Assembly: GCF_039973015.1 (NCBI RefSeq)
Contig: NZ_JBDWLT010000012.1
Location: 1 to 64,000, forward strand
Origin: Parvibaculum sp039973015
Lineage (GTDB): Bacteria > Pseudomonadota > Alphaproteobacteria > Parvibaculales > Parvibaculaceae
Direction: 5' to 3'
DNA length: 64,000 nucleotides
Part shown: one piece after another, positions 15,662 to 24,357 of the stretch
Numbering within the stretch: position 1 is the first letter of the stretch
Layout of the letters: each line of letters starts with the position of its first letter
Made by a program: the position numbers and the translations under genes
Notes under the pieces: model-generated
The model's input: only the letters and a program-made list of their open reading frames with translations
Told to the model about the DNA's origin: nothing
Databases searched by the model: none

Positions 15662-15807
15662 CGTGCGAGCGCCCAGAACACGCCAAGCCAGAGCGCGGCC
15701 GTCGCGGCCAGCGCGACCACCAGCCGCGGGCCGAGACCGGCCGCAAAGGCGGAAACGCGCGGGGCGTCGTTCTCGTCGCTGGAAAGTCTGGGATCGCGAG
15801 GGGCCAA
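15658..15807 (-). CDS. Small single-span membrane protein upstream of znuC
   Basis: A 49-codon frame starts with TTG at 15807, preceded by GGAG seven bases upstream (15815-15818), and ends in TGA overlapping the znuC ATG as ATGA. The first 20 residues are charged (MAPRDPRLSSDENDAPRV) and the rest is hydrophobic: PRLVVALAATAALWLGVFWA, one membrane span with the C-terminus at LAR. The order Zur-like box, ribosome site, ORF, overlapping znuC is that of an operon leader gene. I recognise no family. The function could be a transporter accessory subunit or merely translational coupling. It is short enough that chance must be considered, but the start, overlap and composition agree. Confidence 0.5.
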   Translation of the reverse strand: MAPRDPRLSSDENDAPRVSAFAAGLGPRLVVALAATAALWLGVFWALAR

Positions 15808-15818
15808 AACCCGGCTCC

Positions 15819-15835
15819 GGTTATATTATAACATC
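15819..15835. promoter_or_regulatory. Zur-like operator
   Basis: GTTATA-T-TATAAC is a perfect 13-base dyad (15820-15832); on the minus strand the extended site reads GATGTTATAATATAACCG. This matches the published gammaproteobacterial Zur consensus core (ATGTTATAnTATAAC) closely, which I know from the literature on Zur regulons. It stands out as an AT island in GC-rich DNA, directly upstream of the small ORF and znuC. Confidence 0.8.
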
Positions 15836-15895
15836 GCCGGAAGCTAGGCCGCTTCACCCGGGAAGGCAAGACCGCCGGGCGACTTTCAAGGAAGA

Positions 15896-17974
15896 TCAGC
15901 GCCCTTCGCGCCACCAGGCGAGCGCCAACGCGCCGAGGATGAGGATGAGGGCGACAGGCCCTGTGAGCAGCGGTGCCTGATGGACCGCATGGACGAGATA
16001 CTGATCATTGCGCTTCAGACCCATCCAGTTCGCGCCCGCAGCGTCCTGTCCGGCGCGGACAGAGCGGATGCCGGGCGTGCTGCTCGCATTTTCGCCCGCC
16101 CACCAGAGGCCGCCGCCCGCCGCATCGGCGACAGGCTGCATGAGATCGGCTGTGGCGCGCACATCCGAAAATTCTCGCGGGTTGAGGGGGCCTGCCGCGG
16201 CGACGGCGGTGAGGTCGCCCTGCGCGATGCGGTAGAGGCCAAGTTCCTGCGCTTCCATCGTGGCTTCGAAGCGGCCGGGCGCGATTTCGCTGAGCGGTAC
16301 GTCGCGTGTCTCGCCGGAGGGGAGCGTCACGCGCGCGGGCGGCGTCTCGTTTTCCATCGTGCGGCGCTTCACGGTCAGCATGCCGCCTTGCGCGATGGCG
16401 GAGAGGTTTTCCTCTTCGAGGTCCGGCTCCTTCATCAGCCAATGGGCGAGGCGGCGCAGGAGTTCCGCCTGCGGGCCGCCGCCTTCATAGCCGCGCGACC
16501 AGAGCCAGACCTGATCCGACAGCAGTTGCGCGACGCGGCCCTTGCCTGCATGGGCCAGCACCATGAGCGGTTTGCCGTCCGGCGTGTCCATCAGCACATC
16601 GCCGTCATCGGTATCGACGTCGATGGTGCGGAACCAGCGGCCCCATTCGGGCGGTGAGGCCGATGCGCCGGGCAGTTCCGCCGTAACGGGGTGGCGGTGG
16701 CCGGTCTCGGTCACTTCGGGGCGATAGCCGCCAAGCGAAATCTCGCCGGTTGGCTGGCCGGGCAGGATTGCGGCAAGCGGTGTGCGGTAGATCGAGAAGG
16801 GGGAGGCGAAGGCCGGGCCTTCGGCGGCGAGGAAGGCGCCGCCGCGTTCCACATATTCTACGATGTTCAGATAGTAGGCGAGCGGCAGCACACCGCGCCG
16901 CTTGTAGCGGTCGAAGATGATGAGGTCGAACTCGTCGAGCTTCTGGTCGAAGAGTTCATGCGTCGGGAAGGTGATGAGCGACAGCTCGCCGATGGGCGTG
17001 CCGTCCTGCTTTTCCGGCGGGCGCAGAATGGTGAAGTGGACGAGATCGACCGAGGGGTCGGACTTCAGGAGGTTGCGCCATGTGCGCTCGCCGGGATGCG
17101 GTTCGCCGGAGACGAGCAGCACGCGCAAGCGGTCGCGCACACCATTGGCGATGACGACCGCGCGATTGTTGAGCGGGGTGAGTTCGTCGGGGCCCTGTTC
17201 GACGTCGATCTCGATGACATTCGGGCCGCCATGCGCGAGCGACAGGGTCACCTCGCTCGTCCTGCCAATGGGGGCTTCGGCGCTGGCGGTCTCCACACCG
17301 TCAATATGCACGGTGACGCGCGCCGTCTCGCCTGTCGGCGTATCGCCGGCGGAGGTTTCATCGACGCGGAAGGCGAGTTTCAGCGGCTCGCCGACAATGC
17401 CGAAGCGCGGCGCCTCGGTGATGCGGAGACGGCGGTCCTTCTCGCCCTTGCGGCCGATGATGAGCGAATGGAGGGGCGCATCGAAGCCGAGCGCGGCGGC
17501 GTTTGCAGGCACATCATGTACCTCACCATCGGTGATGAAGATCGCGCCCGCGATGCGTTCGCGAGGCACGTCGGCCAGCGCCTCTTCCAGGGCGGAGAAG
17601 AGCGTGGTTCCCTGTTCGCCGTCGGGGTCGCTCGTTGCGGTGACGATGCGTGTCTCGATGCCGTCTTCGCGGGCAAGACGTTCGGCGATTTTTTCCAGCG
17701 CGGCGGATGTTTCTTCCGGCCGCTGACCGATCTCCTGGCTCTGGCTTCGGTCGACGACGATGGCGGCAATATCGGGGACGCTTTCGCGGTCTTCCTGCCG
17801 GATGGTCGGATTGAGGATTGCAAGGATCAGCACGGCGAAAGCGAGTGTGCGCCAGGGCGCGCCTCGCGAGCGGCGGAAAGCGGCATAAACAAGCGCGGCA
17901 ATGCCCGGCAGCGCGACGATGGCGACGGTCCAGAGCGGCAGAAGCGGTTCGAATACGATGTTCCAGGCCATCAT
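15896..17974 (-). CDS. VWA/amidotransferase-like membrane protein of the MoxR-DUF58-DUF4159 cluster
   Basis: The 692-residue protein has two N-terminal membrane spans (about 12-32 and 44-62), a cytoplasm-external VWA-like segment (IAAIVVDRSQSQ, later GAIFITDGEVHD) and a class I glutamine-amidotransferase-like central domain (LRVLLVSGEPHPGERTW, FDLIIFDRYKRRGVL, YVERGGAFLAAEGPAF) without an obvious catalytic Cys. A final span is at about 668-687. ATGATG at 17974 follows AGGAGCGC. It is last in a four-gene operon with MoxR, DUF58 and DUF4159 proteins. The precise role is unknown; cell-envelope or aerotolerance functions have been proposed for such clusters. Confidence 0.75.
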   Translation of the reverse strand: MMAWNIVFEPLLPLWTVAIVALPGIAALVYAAFRRSRGAPWRTLAFAVLILAILNPTIRQEDRESVPDIAAIVVDRSQSQEIGQRPEETSAALEKIAERLAREDGIETRIVTATSDPDGEQGTTLFSALEEALADVPRERIAGAIFITDGEVHDVPANAAALGFDAPLHSLIIGRKGEKDRRLRITEAPRFGIVGEPLKLAFRVDETSAGDTPTGETARVTVHIDGVETASAEAPIGRTSEVTLSLAHGGPNVIEIDVEQGPDELTPLNNRAVVIANGVRDRLRVLLVSGEPHPGERTWRNLLKSDPSVDLVHFTILRPPEKQDGTPIGELSLITFPTHELFDQKLDEFDLIIFDRYKRRGVLPLAYYLNIVEYVERGGAFLAAEGPAFASPFSIYRTPLAAILPGQPTGEISLGGYRPEVTETGHRHPVTAELPGASASPPEWGRWFRTIDVDTDDGDVLMDTPDGKPLMVLAHAGKGRVAQLLSDQVWLWSRGYEGGGPQAELLRRLAHWLMKEPDLEEENLSAIAQGGMLTVKRRTMENETPPARVTLPSGETRDVPLSEIAPGRFEATMEAQELGLYRIAQGDLTAVAAAGPLNPREFSDVRATADLMQPVADAAGGGLWWAGENASSTPGIRSVRAGQDAAGANWMGLKRNDQYLVHAVHQAPLLTGPVALILILGALALAWWREGR

Positions 17975-17980
17975 GCGCTC

Positions 17981-20794
17981 CTACTGGCCCAGCCGCTCGA
18001 GGAGAGCGGGCACATGCACCTGATCGGCCTTGTAGTTGCCGGTGAGCGCATACATGACAAGGTTCACGCCGAAGCGTTCCGCCATTTCGCGCTGGCGCTC
18101 ACCGCCGGGCGATACGGCATAGAGCGCGCGGCCTTGTGCATCGCGCGCCCAGGCAGCGGCATAGTCGTTGGAGCCGACGATGATGGTCGAGACGCCGTCA
18201 TTCGAGAGGTTCTCGCCATCCGGGGAGGGCGCTTCCACCCACAGCTCGCCGCCATTCCAGCGGCCCGGAAAATCGCGCAGCAAATAAAAGGACTTTGTGA
18301 GCACATGACCGGCGGGTACGGGCGCCAGCGGCGGCAGGTCGAGCCGCCCGAGCAGGCGGCGCAGCGTTGCCGTGCCCGGCGTCACCATGCCGCCAACGGC
18401 CTGATCCTGATCGCGCGTGTCGAAAAATATCGTGCCGCCATTCTTCATATAGGTGTTGAGCTTGCCGAGCGTTTCGGGCGCGAGGTCTTCCTGCCCCGCG
18501 GCCATCGGCCAGTAGAGGACCGGAAAGAAGGCAAGCTCGTCTGTGGCAAGGTTCACGCCCATCGGCTCGGCGGGCTCGAAGGCGGTGCGCGCCGCGAGAA
18601 TGCGGCCCAGGCTCGAAAGTCCCGCTTCGCTCGTCGTGTCGATCTCGGCATTGCCGGTGAGGACATAGGCGAGGCGTGTGTCGAGCGAGGCCTCGAGGGC
18701 GAAGCTATCGCCGGATGCGTCTTGCGCTTGCGCGTCGGGTGCGGGAAGGGCGATGAGGGCGGCGATCAGCACGGGGGTAAAGCGCGAGGCGAAGCGTACG
18801 CGCTTGATCCGCTCGGTTTCGAAAAGTCCCGTCACCCAGAGAGCGGCCACCGTGTCGAGCACCAGCAGTATGAGTGCGAGAAGGAAGGCGGGGGCCGCCA
18901 GCCGCTCTTCGGCACGGCCTTCGAAGGTCCGGCGCTCCGCAAGGCCGGACAGGGCACCGGCGGGCGTGAGTTCGAGCTCGGGTGTCGCGAGGTTCAGCGC
19001 GCGGGGATTTCCCGCCGTGCCATAAAGGCCGGGGGGATGGCGCGGGCTGCGCTCGGCGCTTTCGAACTGTTCGACGGAGATTGCCGTGGCGGTTGCGGGC
19101 GGCGTACCGAGACGGCCGAATCCATCCAGCGTCGAAAGAGGGCTCAACAGATCGCTTTTTCGGAGCGGTGCATTGCCGTCTTCACCGTCCTGCGCGGCGA
19201 CGGCCTGCGAAAGCTCGATGGTGCGGCGGAGCATCTCGACGAAGAGCCCGGAGATCGGCAGGTTCGACCAGTCGCGGTTTGCAGGCACGTGGAAGAGCAC
19301 GACGAGGCCGTCGCCGCGCTTTCCCGCCGTGACGAGCGGCGTGCCGTCGGAAAGACGCGCCCATGTGCGGTTCGACAGATCGGGCGCGGGTTCGGCCAGC
19401 ACCTGCCGCGACACGGTGACGTCGCCGGGTACGGCGAGGCCGAAGAAGGGGCTGCCTTCCTCGAAGGGGGCTAGCTGCTGCGGGGTGCTCCATGAGAGAG
19501 AGCCGCCCAGCGCGCGGCCGCCGCTGCGCAGCGGCACGGGCACGAGGCCGTCGCTTTTTTCGGCGAGGCGCGGCCCGGCAAAGCGGACAAGAAGCCCGCC
19601 CTGTCTCACCCATTGGTCCAGGAGATCGTGCTCGGCATCGGGGAGATTGCCGATATCGGACAGCACAAGCACGGAGAGAGGCGAGGAAAGCAGCGAGCGG
19701 ATTTCTTCCTGTGCATCGCGCGATGCGGGCGTGTCGCGCAGTTCCGCGTAAGGGCCGATAGCGCGGCGGAGATAATAGGCATCGGAGAGAAGGGGCTGCG
19801 CTTCTTCGGCGGATGCGCCCGAGACGATGCCGACGCTGCGGCGGCGCCAGCGTTCGTCCGCCAGCACGACGGCGCCCGCCGATTGCTCGCCGGTGATTTC
19901 GAGACGCGCCACCTTGTTGCGGAGTTCCAGCGGAAGTTCGAAAACGGCTTTCGCGCTCTTCGCGCCATCCTCGAAGTTGAAGGGCGTTTCGCTCAGGACC
20001 GCGCCGTCGGCTTCCGTCGCGCGGACGCTGCCCGCGTACTGGCCGCCCGCTTGTGCGCGAATGACGGTGGCGGCGAATTCATTGCTTCCCTGTTCCGGCG
20101 GCAGCAGCGCGAGTGCGCGGCTTCCGGGTGCGGGTTCGATCAGCGTTAGCCCCGCGCTGCCTGCGAGTGCGGAAAGACGGTTTGCGAACTGGGCGGCGGC
20201 GCCATAGTCGAGGCCGTCGCCGATCCAGACCGTTTTCACATTGCCGCGCGCGAGTGTTTCCGCGCCTTCAAGCTTTTCGGCAAGGGCCGTGCGGTCCGGC
20301 TCAATCGGCTGCGGCTCCAGTGCACGGGCGCGCGCATTGGCGTCGTCCGCCGTCTCGAAGTTGAGCTCGGGGGCGTTCGCGCCCGGCGCCGTGCCGACGA
20401 CAAGGACGGGGCGGTCGGCGCGGCCTGCCTCGGCGATGAGCCCGTCCATGGCGGCGCGGCGTTCGTTCCAGTGCGAGGCGGAGGCCCAGCCATTATCCGC
20501 GACGATGAGAAGGGGCCCGCTCCCTGCGATGCGTGGCGCGGGATTCCAGACCGGTTCGGCGAGCGCAAAGACGGCGAGGGCGGCGATCGCGAGCCTCAGC
20601 AGGAGCAGCCAGAACGGCGTATGCGCGGGCGTTTCCTCCTCGCGCACGAGGCCGACCAGCAGGCGGATCGCGGGAAAGCGCACACGCTTGGGCATGGGCG
20701 GGCTGATACGCAGCAGCCACCAGATCGCAGGCAGCGCCGCGAGACCGGCGAGCATCCAGGGATTGGCAAAGGCGAGGGGGCCGAGCGTCAGCAT
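17981..20794 (-). CDS. BatA-N and DUF4159 domain membrane protein
   Basis: The 937-residue protein begins with an aerotolerance-regulator (BatA) N-terminal region: ANPWMLAGLAALPAIWWLLR followed by a second span at about 62-84. A long extracytoplasmic part follows, with LIVADNGWASASHW and LSDIGNLPD segments. A span near 610-650 and the C-terminal DUF4159 domain (about 700-930: MKNGGTIFFDTRD, GGELWVEAPS, GVNLVMYALTG) complete it. Only six bases separate its stop from the next gene. The family is linked to MoxR and DUF58 genes in many alphaproteobacteria, but its biochemical function is not established. Confidence 0.85.
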   Translation of the reverse strand: MLTLGPLAFANPWMLAGLAALPAIWWLLRISPPMPKRVRFPAIRLLVGLVREEETPAHTPFWLLLLRLAIAALAVFALAEPVWNPAPRIAGSGPLLIVADNGWASASHWNERRAAMDGLIAEAGRADRPVLVVGTAPGANAPELNFETADDANARARALEPQPIEPDRTALAEKLEGAETLARGNVKTVWIGDGLDYGAAAQFANRLSALAGSAGLTLIEPAPGSRALALLPPEQGSNEFAATVIRAQAGGQYAGSVRATEADGAVLSETPFNFEDGAKSAKAVFELPLELRNKVARLEITGEQSAGAVVLADERWRRRSVGIVSGASAEEAQPLLSDAYYLRRAIGPYAELRDTPASRDAQEEIRSLLSSPLSVLVLSDIGNLPDAEHDLLDQWVRQGGLLVRFAGPRLAEKSDGLVPVPLRSGGRALGGSLSWSTPQQLAPFEEGSPFFGLAVPGDVTVSRQVLAEPAPDLSNRTWARLSDGTPLVTAGKRGDGLVVLFHVPANRDWSNLPISGLFVEMLRRTIELSQAVAAQDGEDGNAPLRKSDLLSPLSTLDGFGRLGTPPATATAISVEQFESAERSPRHPPGLYGTAGNPRALNLATPELELTPAGALSGLAERRTFEGRAEERLAAPAFLLALILLVLDTVAALWVTGLFETERIKRVRFASRFTPVLIAALIALPAPDAQAQDASGDSFALEASLDTRLAYVLTGNAEIDTTSEAGLSSLGRILAARTAFEPAEPMGVNLATDELAFFPVLYWPMAAGQEDLAPETLGKLNTYMKNGGTIFFDTRDQDQAVGGMVTPGTATLRRLLGRLDLPPLAPVPAGHVLTKSFYLLRDFPGRWNGGELWVEAPSPDGENLSNDGVSTIIVGSNDYAAAWARDAQGRALYAVSPGGERQREMAERFGVNLVMYALTGNYKADQVHVPALLERLGQ

Positions 20795-20802
20795 GACCGG
20801 GC

Positions 20803-21744
20803 CTACATGCCCGGCCGGGGCGGCTTGCGCGCGGCGATGGCACCCGAAAGCGCGCCGTAAAGCGCGAGCAGCGCGGTTTGCGGGCTCCGGTCCGTGCGAT
20901 GCGTTGCGAAGGTGAAGTCGATGCGGCGCGCCGTCTCGATAATGCGGTTGCGGTGGATTTCGAGGCGCTGGTGATAGGCCTCACGCAGGTTCTGCGCGCG
21001 GCCGACCATGAGCCGCAAATCGTCTTCCACGCCCTCGAATTCGGTGCGGCCCGAAAAGGGGAGGTCTTCCTCGGCCGGGTCGAGCACCTGGATCATGTGG
21101 CCGCGAATGCCATCGGCGGCATAACGCTTGATGCGCTCGGCAATCTCCTCGGCGGGCGAAAGGAAATCGCTGATGAGGACGACCTGCGAATAGCGCGGCA
21201 GATGTTCGGGCGGCGGCAGGCTTTCGGTTTTGGGTGCATCGCTTTCGGGTGCGTCGATCAGCGCATGGGCCATGCGGCGCAGCGCGGAACGGCCGGGCAT
21301 TGCCGCGAAGCCCTGTCCGAGCGGCGCGACGCTCTCGCCGCCCTGCACGAGGAGCGAGGACAGCGCGAGCGCGATCACGGTTGCACGGTCCCGCTTGGTG
21401 CAGGGGGCGAAGTCCGAGGCGTAATCCATCGATGCCGAGCTGTCGCGCCAGATCCAGATGCTTTCGGCGGCCTCGCGTTCGGTCTCGCGCACGAAGAGAT
21501 GCGAGGAGCGCGCCGAATGCCGCCAGTCGACGGAGGCGGCGGTGTCGCCCTCGCGGTAGCGGCGGAACTGCCAGAAGGTTTCGCCCATGCCGGTGCGGCG
21601 CCTTCCATGCACGCCCTGCGCGATGGTGGAGGCCACGTGTTCCGCCTCGGTGACGAGCGGCGGCATGGCTTCGGAGAGCGCTTCCGCCTGCTCGCGCAGG
21701 CCGACAGCGCCGGAAGATGCCGAATGTGGTCCGGTGAGACTCAT
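20803..21744 (-). CDS. DUF58 domain-containing protein
   Basis: The 313-residue protein has the DUF58 core: GMGETFWQFRRYREGDTAAS followed by VDWRHSARSSHLFVRE at about 55-95, then a VWA-like DSSASM motif near 112 where a metal site would sit. No membrane span is evident. DUF58 proteins are commonly encoded directly after MoxR ATPases and are thought to be their partners. It starts 30 bases downstream of the MoxR stop. Confidence 0.88.
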   Translation of the reverse strand: MSLTGPHSASSGAVGLREQAEALSEAMPPLVTEAEHVASTIAQGVHGRRRTGMGETFWQFRRYREGDTAASVDWRHSARSSHLFVRETEREAAESIWIWRDSSASMDYASDFAPCTKRDRATVIALALSSLLVQGGESVAPLGQGFAAMPGRSALRRMAHALIDAPESDAPKTESLPPPEHLPRYSQVVLISDFLSPAEEIAERIKRYAADGIRGHMIQVLDPAEEDLPFSGRTEFEGVEDDLRLMVGRAQNLREAYHQRLEIHRNRIIETARRIDFTFATHRTDRSPQTALLALYGALSGAIAARKPPRPGM

Positions 21745-21774
21745 TCCCGTCTTTCTTTCAGCCCAGATTGGCGT

Positions 21775-22773
21775 TCAGCCGAGGTTGCGGCAGAGCCTGT
21801 CGATAACCCCGCTCACCGTCACGCCTTCCGCGCGCGCCGAGAAGTTGAGCGCCATGCGGTGACGCAGCACGGGCGCGGCGAGCGATGTCACATCCTCGAT
21901 GGAGGGTGAGAAACGTCCGTCGATCAGGGCGCGGGCGCGGACCGCCAGCATGAGTGCCTGGCTCGCACGGGGGCCGGGGCCCCAGGCGACATGGCGCTCG
22001 ACTTCTTCGGAGGCGCCTTCTTCCGGACGCGCGGCGCGGACGAGTTCGAGAATCGCGTTCACGACCTTTTCGCCGACGGGAACGCGGCGGACGAGGCGCT
22101 GCGCTTCCATCAGGTCCTGCACGGTCATGGCGCCGCGCGCCTGCACGACGGTTTCGCCCGTGGTCGAGAGCAGCATGCGGCGTTCGGATTCGAGATCGGG
22201 ATAGTTCACGTCGATCTGCATGAGGAAACGGTCGAGCTGGGCTTCCGGCAGCGGATAGGTGCCTTCCTGTTCCAGCGGGTTCTGCGTTGCCAGCACATGG
22301 AAGGGGGCGGGCAGTTCATAGCGCACGCCTGCGACCGTCACCTGCTTTTCCTGCATGGCCTGGAGCAGGGCCGACTGGGTGCGGGGGGAGGCGCGGTTGA
22401 TTTCGTCGGCCATCAGCAGCTGGCAGAAGACCGGGCCCTTGATGAAGCGGAAGCTGCGGTGGCCCTGATCGCCCTCTTCGAGGACTTCCGAGCCCAGAAT
22501 GTCGGCGGGCATGAGGTCCGGCGTGAATTGCACGCGCTTGTCGTCGAGGCCGAGTACCTGCCCCATGGTGTGGACGAGTAGCGTCTTGGCGAGGCCCGGC
22601 ACACCGACAAGCAGGGCATGACCGCCCGCCAGCACCGTCACCAGCGTCTGGTCGATCACGGCCTCCTGGCCGAAAATCACCTCGCCGATAGCCTCTCGCG
22701 CCGCCGCGATTTTCGCGCCGGTTTCTTCAATTTCCCGGACGGCTGAGCCGTCGGCTTCACTGAGTGTCTGCAT
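21775..22773 (-). CDS. MoxR-family AAA+ ATPase
   Basis: The 332-residue protein has Walker A GVPGLAKT (57-64), Walker B LLMADEIN (about 118-125), the sensor-like ATQNPLEQEGTYPLPEAQLD and an RF-x motif, all MoxR-typical. These ATPases act as chaperones that help assemble or activate partner VWA proteins. The ATG at 22773 starts close before the first helix; the upstream open frame lacks homology-like features. It is first in the cluster, before DUF58 and DUF4159 genes. Confidence 0.92.
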   Translation of the reverse strand: MQTLSEADGSAVREIEETGAKIAAAREAIGEVIFGQEAVIDQTLVTVLAGGHALLVGVPGLAKTLLVHTMGQVLGLDDKRVQFTPDLMPADILGSEVLEEGDQGHRSFRFIKGPVFCQLLMADEINRASPRTQSALLQAMQEKQVTVAGVRYELPAPFHVLATQNPLEQEGTYPLPEAQLDRFLMQIDVNYPDLESERRMLLSTTGETVVQARGAMTVQDLMEAQRLVRRVPVGEKVVNAILELVRAARPEEGASEEVERHVAWGPGPRASQALMLAVRARALIDGRFSPSIEDVTSLAAPVLRHRMALNFSARAEGVTVSGVIDRLCRNLG

Positions 22774-22937
22774 TGACCTACATATTGGTGGTGACGTGCC
22801 ACTGGGCTCCGTTACCGTGCCGCATCCCGTTATCGTGTTGCGCCGCCATTGGCGCGGGCCTTCTTGACGATAATATGGCCGGATTCTCAGGGCCCAGGCA
22901 CTAAATCGCAGTTCAACTCCGCGAGAGGAGAGGAAAT

Positions 22938-23573
22938 ATGGCCGCCGTGACCGGAAAGACAGCCGCAAAGGCGGAAAAGCCCGAGGCGGGAAGTGCGCCG
23001 GGCGGGCTCAAGGGGCTTGCCGCCGCGGAGGAAGCGGGCAAGAAAGCGAAGGGCCTGCCGCCCGTCCATCTGTGGAATCCCGAATTCTGCGGCGATCTCG
23101 ATATGCGGATCGCGCGGGACGGCACCTGGTATTATCTGGGTACGCCGATCGGGCGCGAACGCCTTGTGCGCCTCTTTTCCACCGTGCTGCGCCATGACGA
23201 GGACGGGAAATACTATCTCGTGACGCCGGTCGAGAAGGTCGGCATCACGGTCGAGGATGCGCCTTTCCTTGCTGTCGCCATGAAAGTTGAGGGCGAGGGA
23301 CGCGAGCAGCTTCTCGCCTTCACCACCAATGTGGGCGACGAGACGGTGGCGGGCCCCGACCATCCGATGCGCTTCGAAATCGATGCGGAGACGGGCGAGC
23401 CCGCGCCCTATGTTCATGTGCGCGCGCGGCTCGATGCGCTTATCAACCGCGCCGTCTTCTATGACCTCGTGGAGCTGGGCGTGGAAGAGGAACATGACGG
23501 CGAGCGATGGTTCGGCCTCTGGTCGGGCGGCGTCTTCTTCCCGTTCCAGAAGGCCGATGAGGTGGCGCGCTAG
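22938..23573 (+). CDS. DUF1285 domain-containing protein
   Basis: The 211-residue protein starts with a basic, low-complexity 40-residue segment. The DUF1285 core follows: PVHLWNPEFCGDLDMRIARD, GTWYYLGTPIGRERLVRLFS and VTPVEKVGITVEDAPFLAV, ending with EEHDGERWFGLWSGGVFFPF. The function of DUF1285 is unknown. GAGAGGAGAGGAAAT precedes the ATG. It is divergent from MoxR and followed after ten bases by the NUDIX gene and then cca, an arrangement I associate with alphaproteobacteria. Confidence 0.88.
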   Translation: MAAVTGKTAAKAEKPEAGSAPGGLKGLAAAEEAGKKAKGLPPVHLWNPEFCGDLDMRIARDGTWYYLGTPIGRERLVRLFSTVLRHDEDGKYYLVTPVEKVGITVEDAPFLAVAMKVEGEGREQLLAFTTNVGDETVAGPDHPMRFEIDAETGEPAPYVHVRARLDALINRAVFYDLVELGVEEEHDGERWFGLWSGGVFFPFQKADEVAR

Positions 23574-23583
23574 CCGTCCGCTC

Positions 23584-24258
23584 ATGCAGAAGCCTTATCG
23601 TAATCTCATCCTTTCCCGCACCGACAGGGAACCGCCCGCCCTTGCCGCGCTTCTCGCCAGCGAAGGACTGCCGGGGCTTCGCGGCGACCATGATCTGAAT
23701 CCGCCCGAGCCGAAGGGCCCAGAGCCGAAAGGAAATGTCTGGGTGGAGCCGGAGGAGCGTGCCTCGCTGCGGCCCGCCGCCGTGCTTGTCGGCGTCATTG
23801 AACATGCCCATGGCCCCCATGTGCTGCTGACGCGCCGCGCGGACCATCTGGGCACGCATTCGGGGCAGGTCGCCTTTCCGGGCGGCAAGATGGACCCGGG
23901 CGAGACACCGGCCGAGGCCGCCATCCGCGAGGCGGAAGAGGAGGTCGGGCTGGACCCCGCCCATGTCGAGGTTGCGGGCTATCTCGACGCCTATGAGACG
24001 GGTACGGGCTTTCGCATCATTCCCGTGGTCGGCTTCGTCAGGCCGGGCTTTAGTCTCACCATCTCGCCCGACGAGGTGGCGGAGGCCTTCGAGGTGCCGT
24101 TTTCCTTTCTCATGGACCCCGCCAATCACGAACGTCATCACGCCATGTGGCGCGGAAAACGGCGCGAATATTACGCCATGCCCTATAATGGCCACTACAT
24201 CTGGGGCGCGACGGCCGGCATGTTGAAGAACATGTATGACCGGCTTTATGGCGACTGA
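23584..24258 (+). CDS. NUDIX hydrolase, CoA pyrophosphatase-like (NudL type)
   Basis: The 224-residue protein has RPAAVLVGVIE, the Nudix box GGKMDPGETPAEAAIREAEE ending EVGL at about 99-121, and LTRRADHLGTHSGQVAFPGG upstream of it, the signature that marks CoA pyrophosphatases. The C-terminus YNGHYIWGATAGMLKNM is also typical. The ATG at 23584 follows the DUF1285 stop by ten bases; an earlier in-frame start would overlap that gene. Confidence 0.9.
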   Translation: MQKPYRNLILSRTDREPPALAALLASEGLPGLRGDHDLNPPEPKGPEPKGNVWVEPEERASLRPAAVLVGVIEHAHGPHVLLTRRADHLGTHSGQVAFPGGKMDPGETPAEAAIREAEEEVGLDPAHVEVAGYLDAYETGTGFRIIPVVGFVRPGFSLTISPDEVAEAFEVPFSFLMDPANHERHHAMWRGKRREYYAMPYNGHYIWGATAGMLKNMYDRLYGD

Positions 24259-24357
24259 ATGCCTCATGCCTGCGCCATAATGCGCCGGAGACAGGCATCG
24301 CCGCCGCCTGTAGATTTGAGAACAATTATCAGAGAAGAAACGAGTGAGGAGGCCCGA

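Noticed and set aside
16691..19474. Very long open frame antisense to the VWA/DUF4159 genes
   Set aside because: It is a shadow of two well-supported genes and has shadow-like composition.
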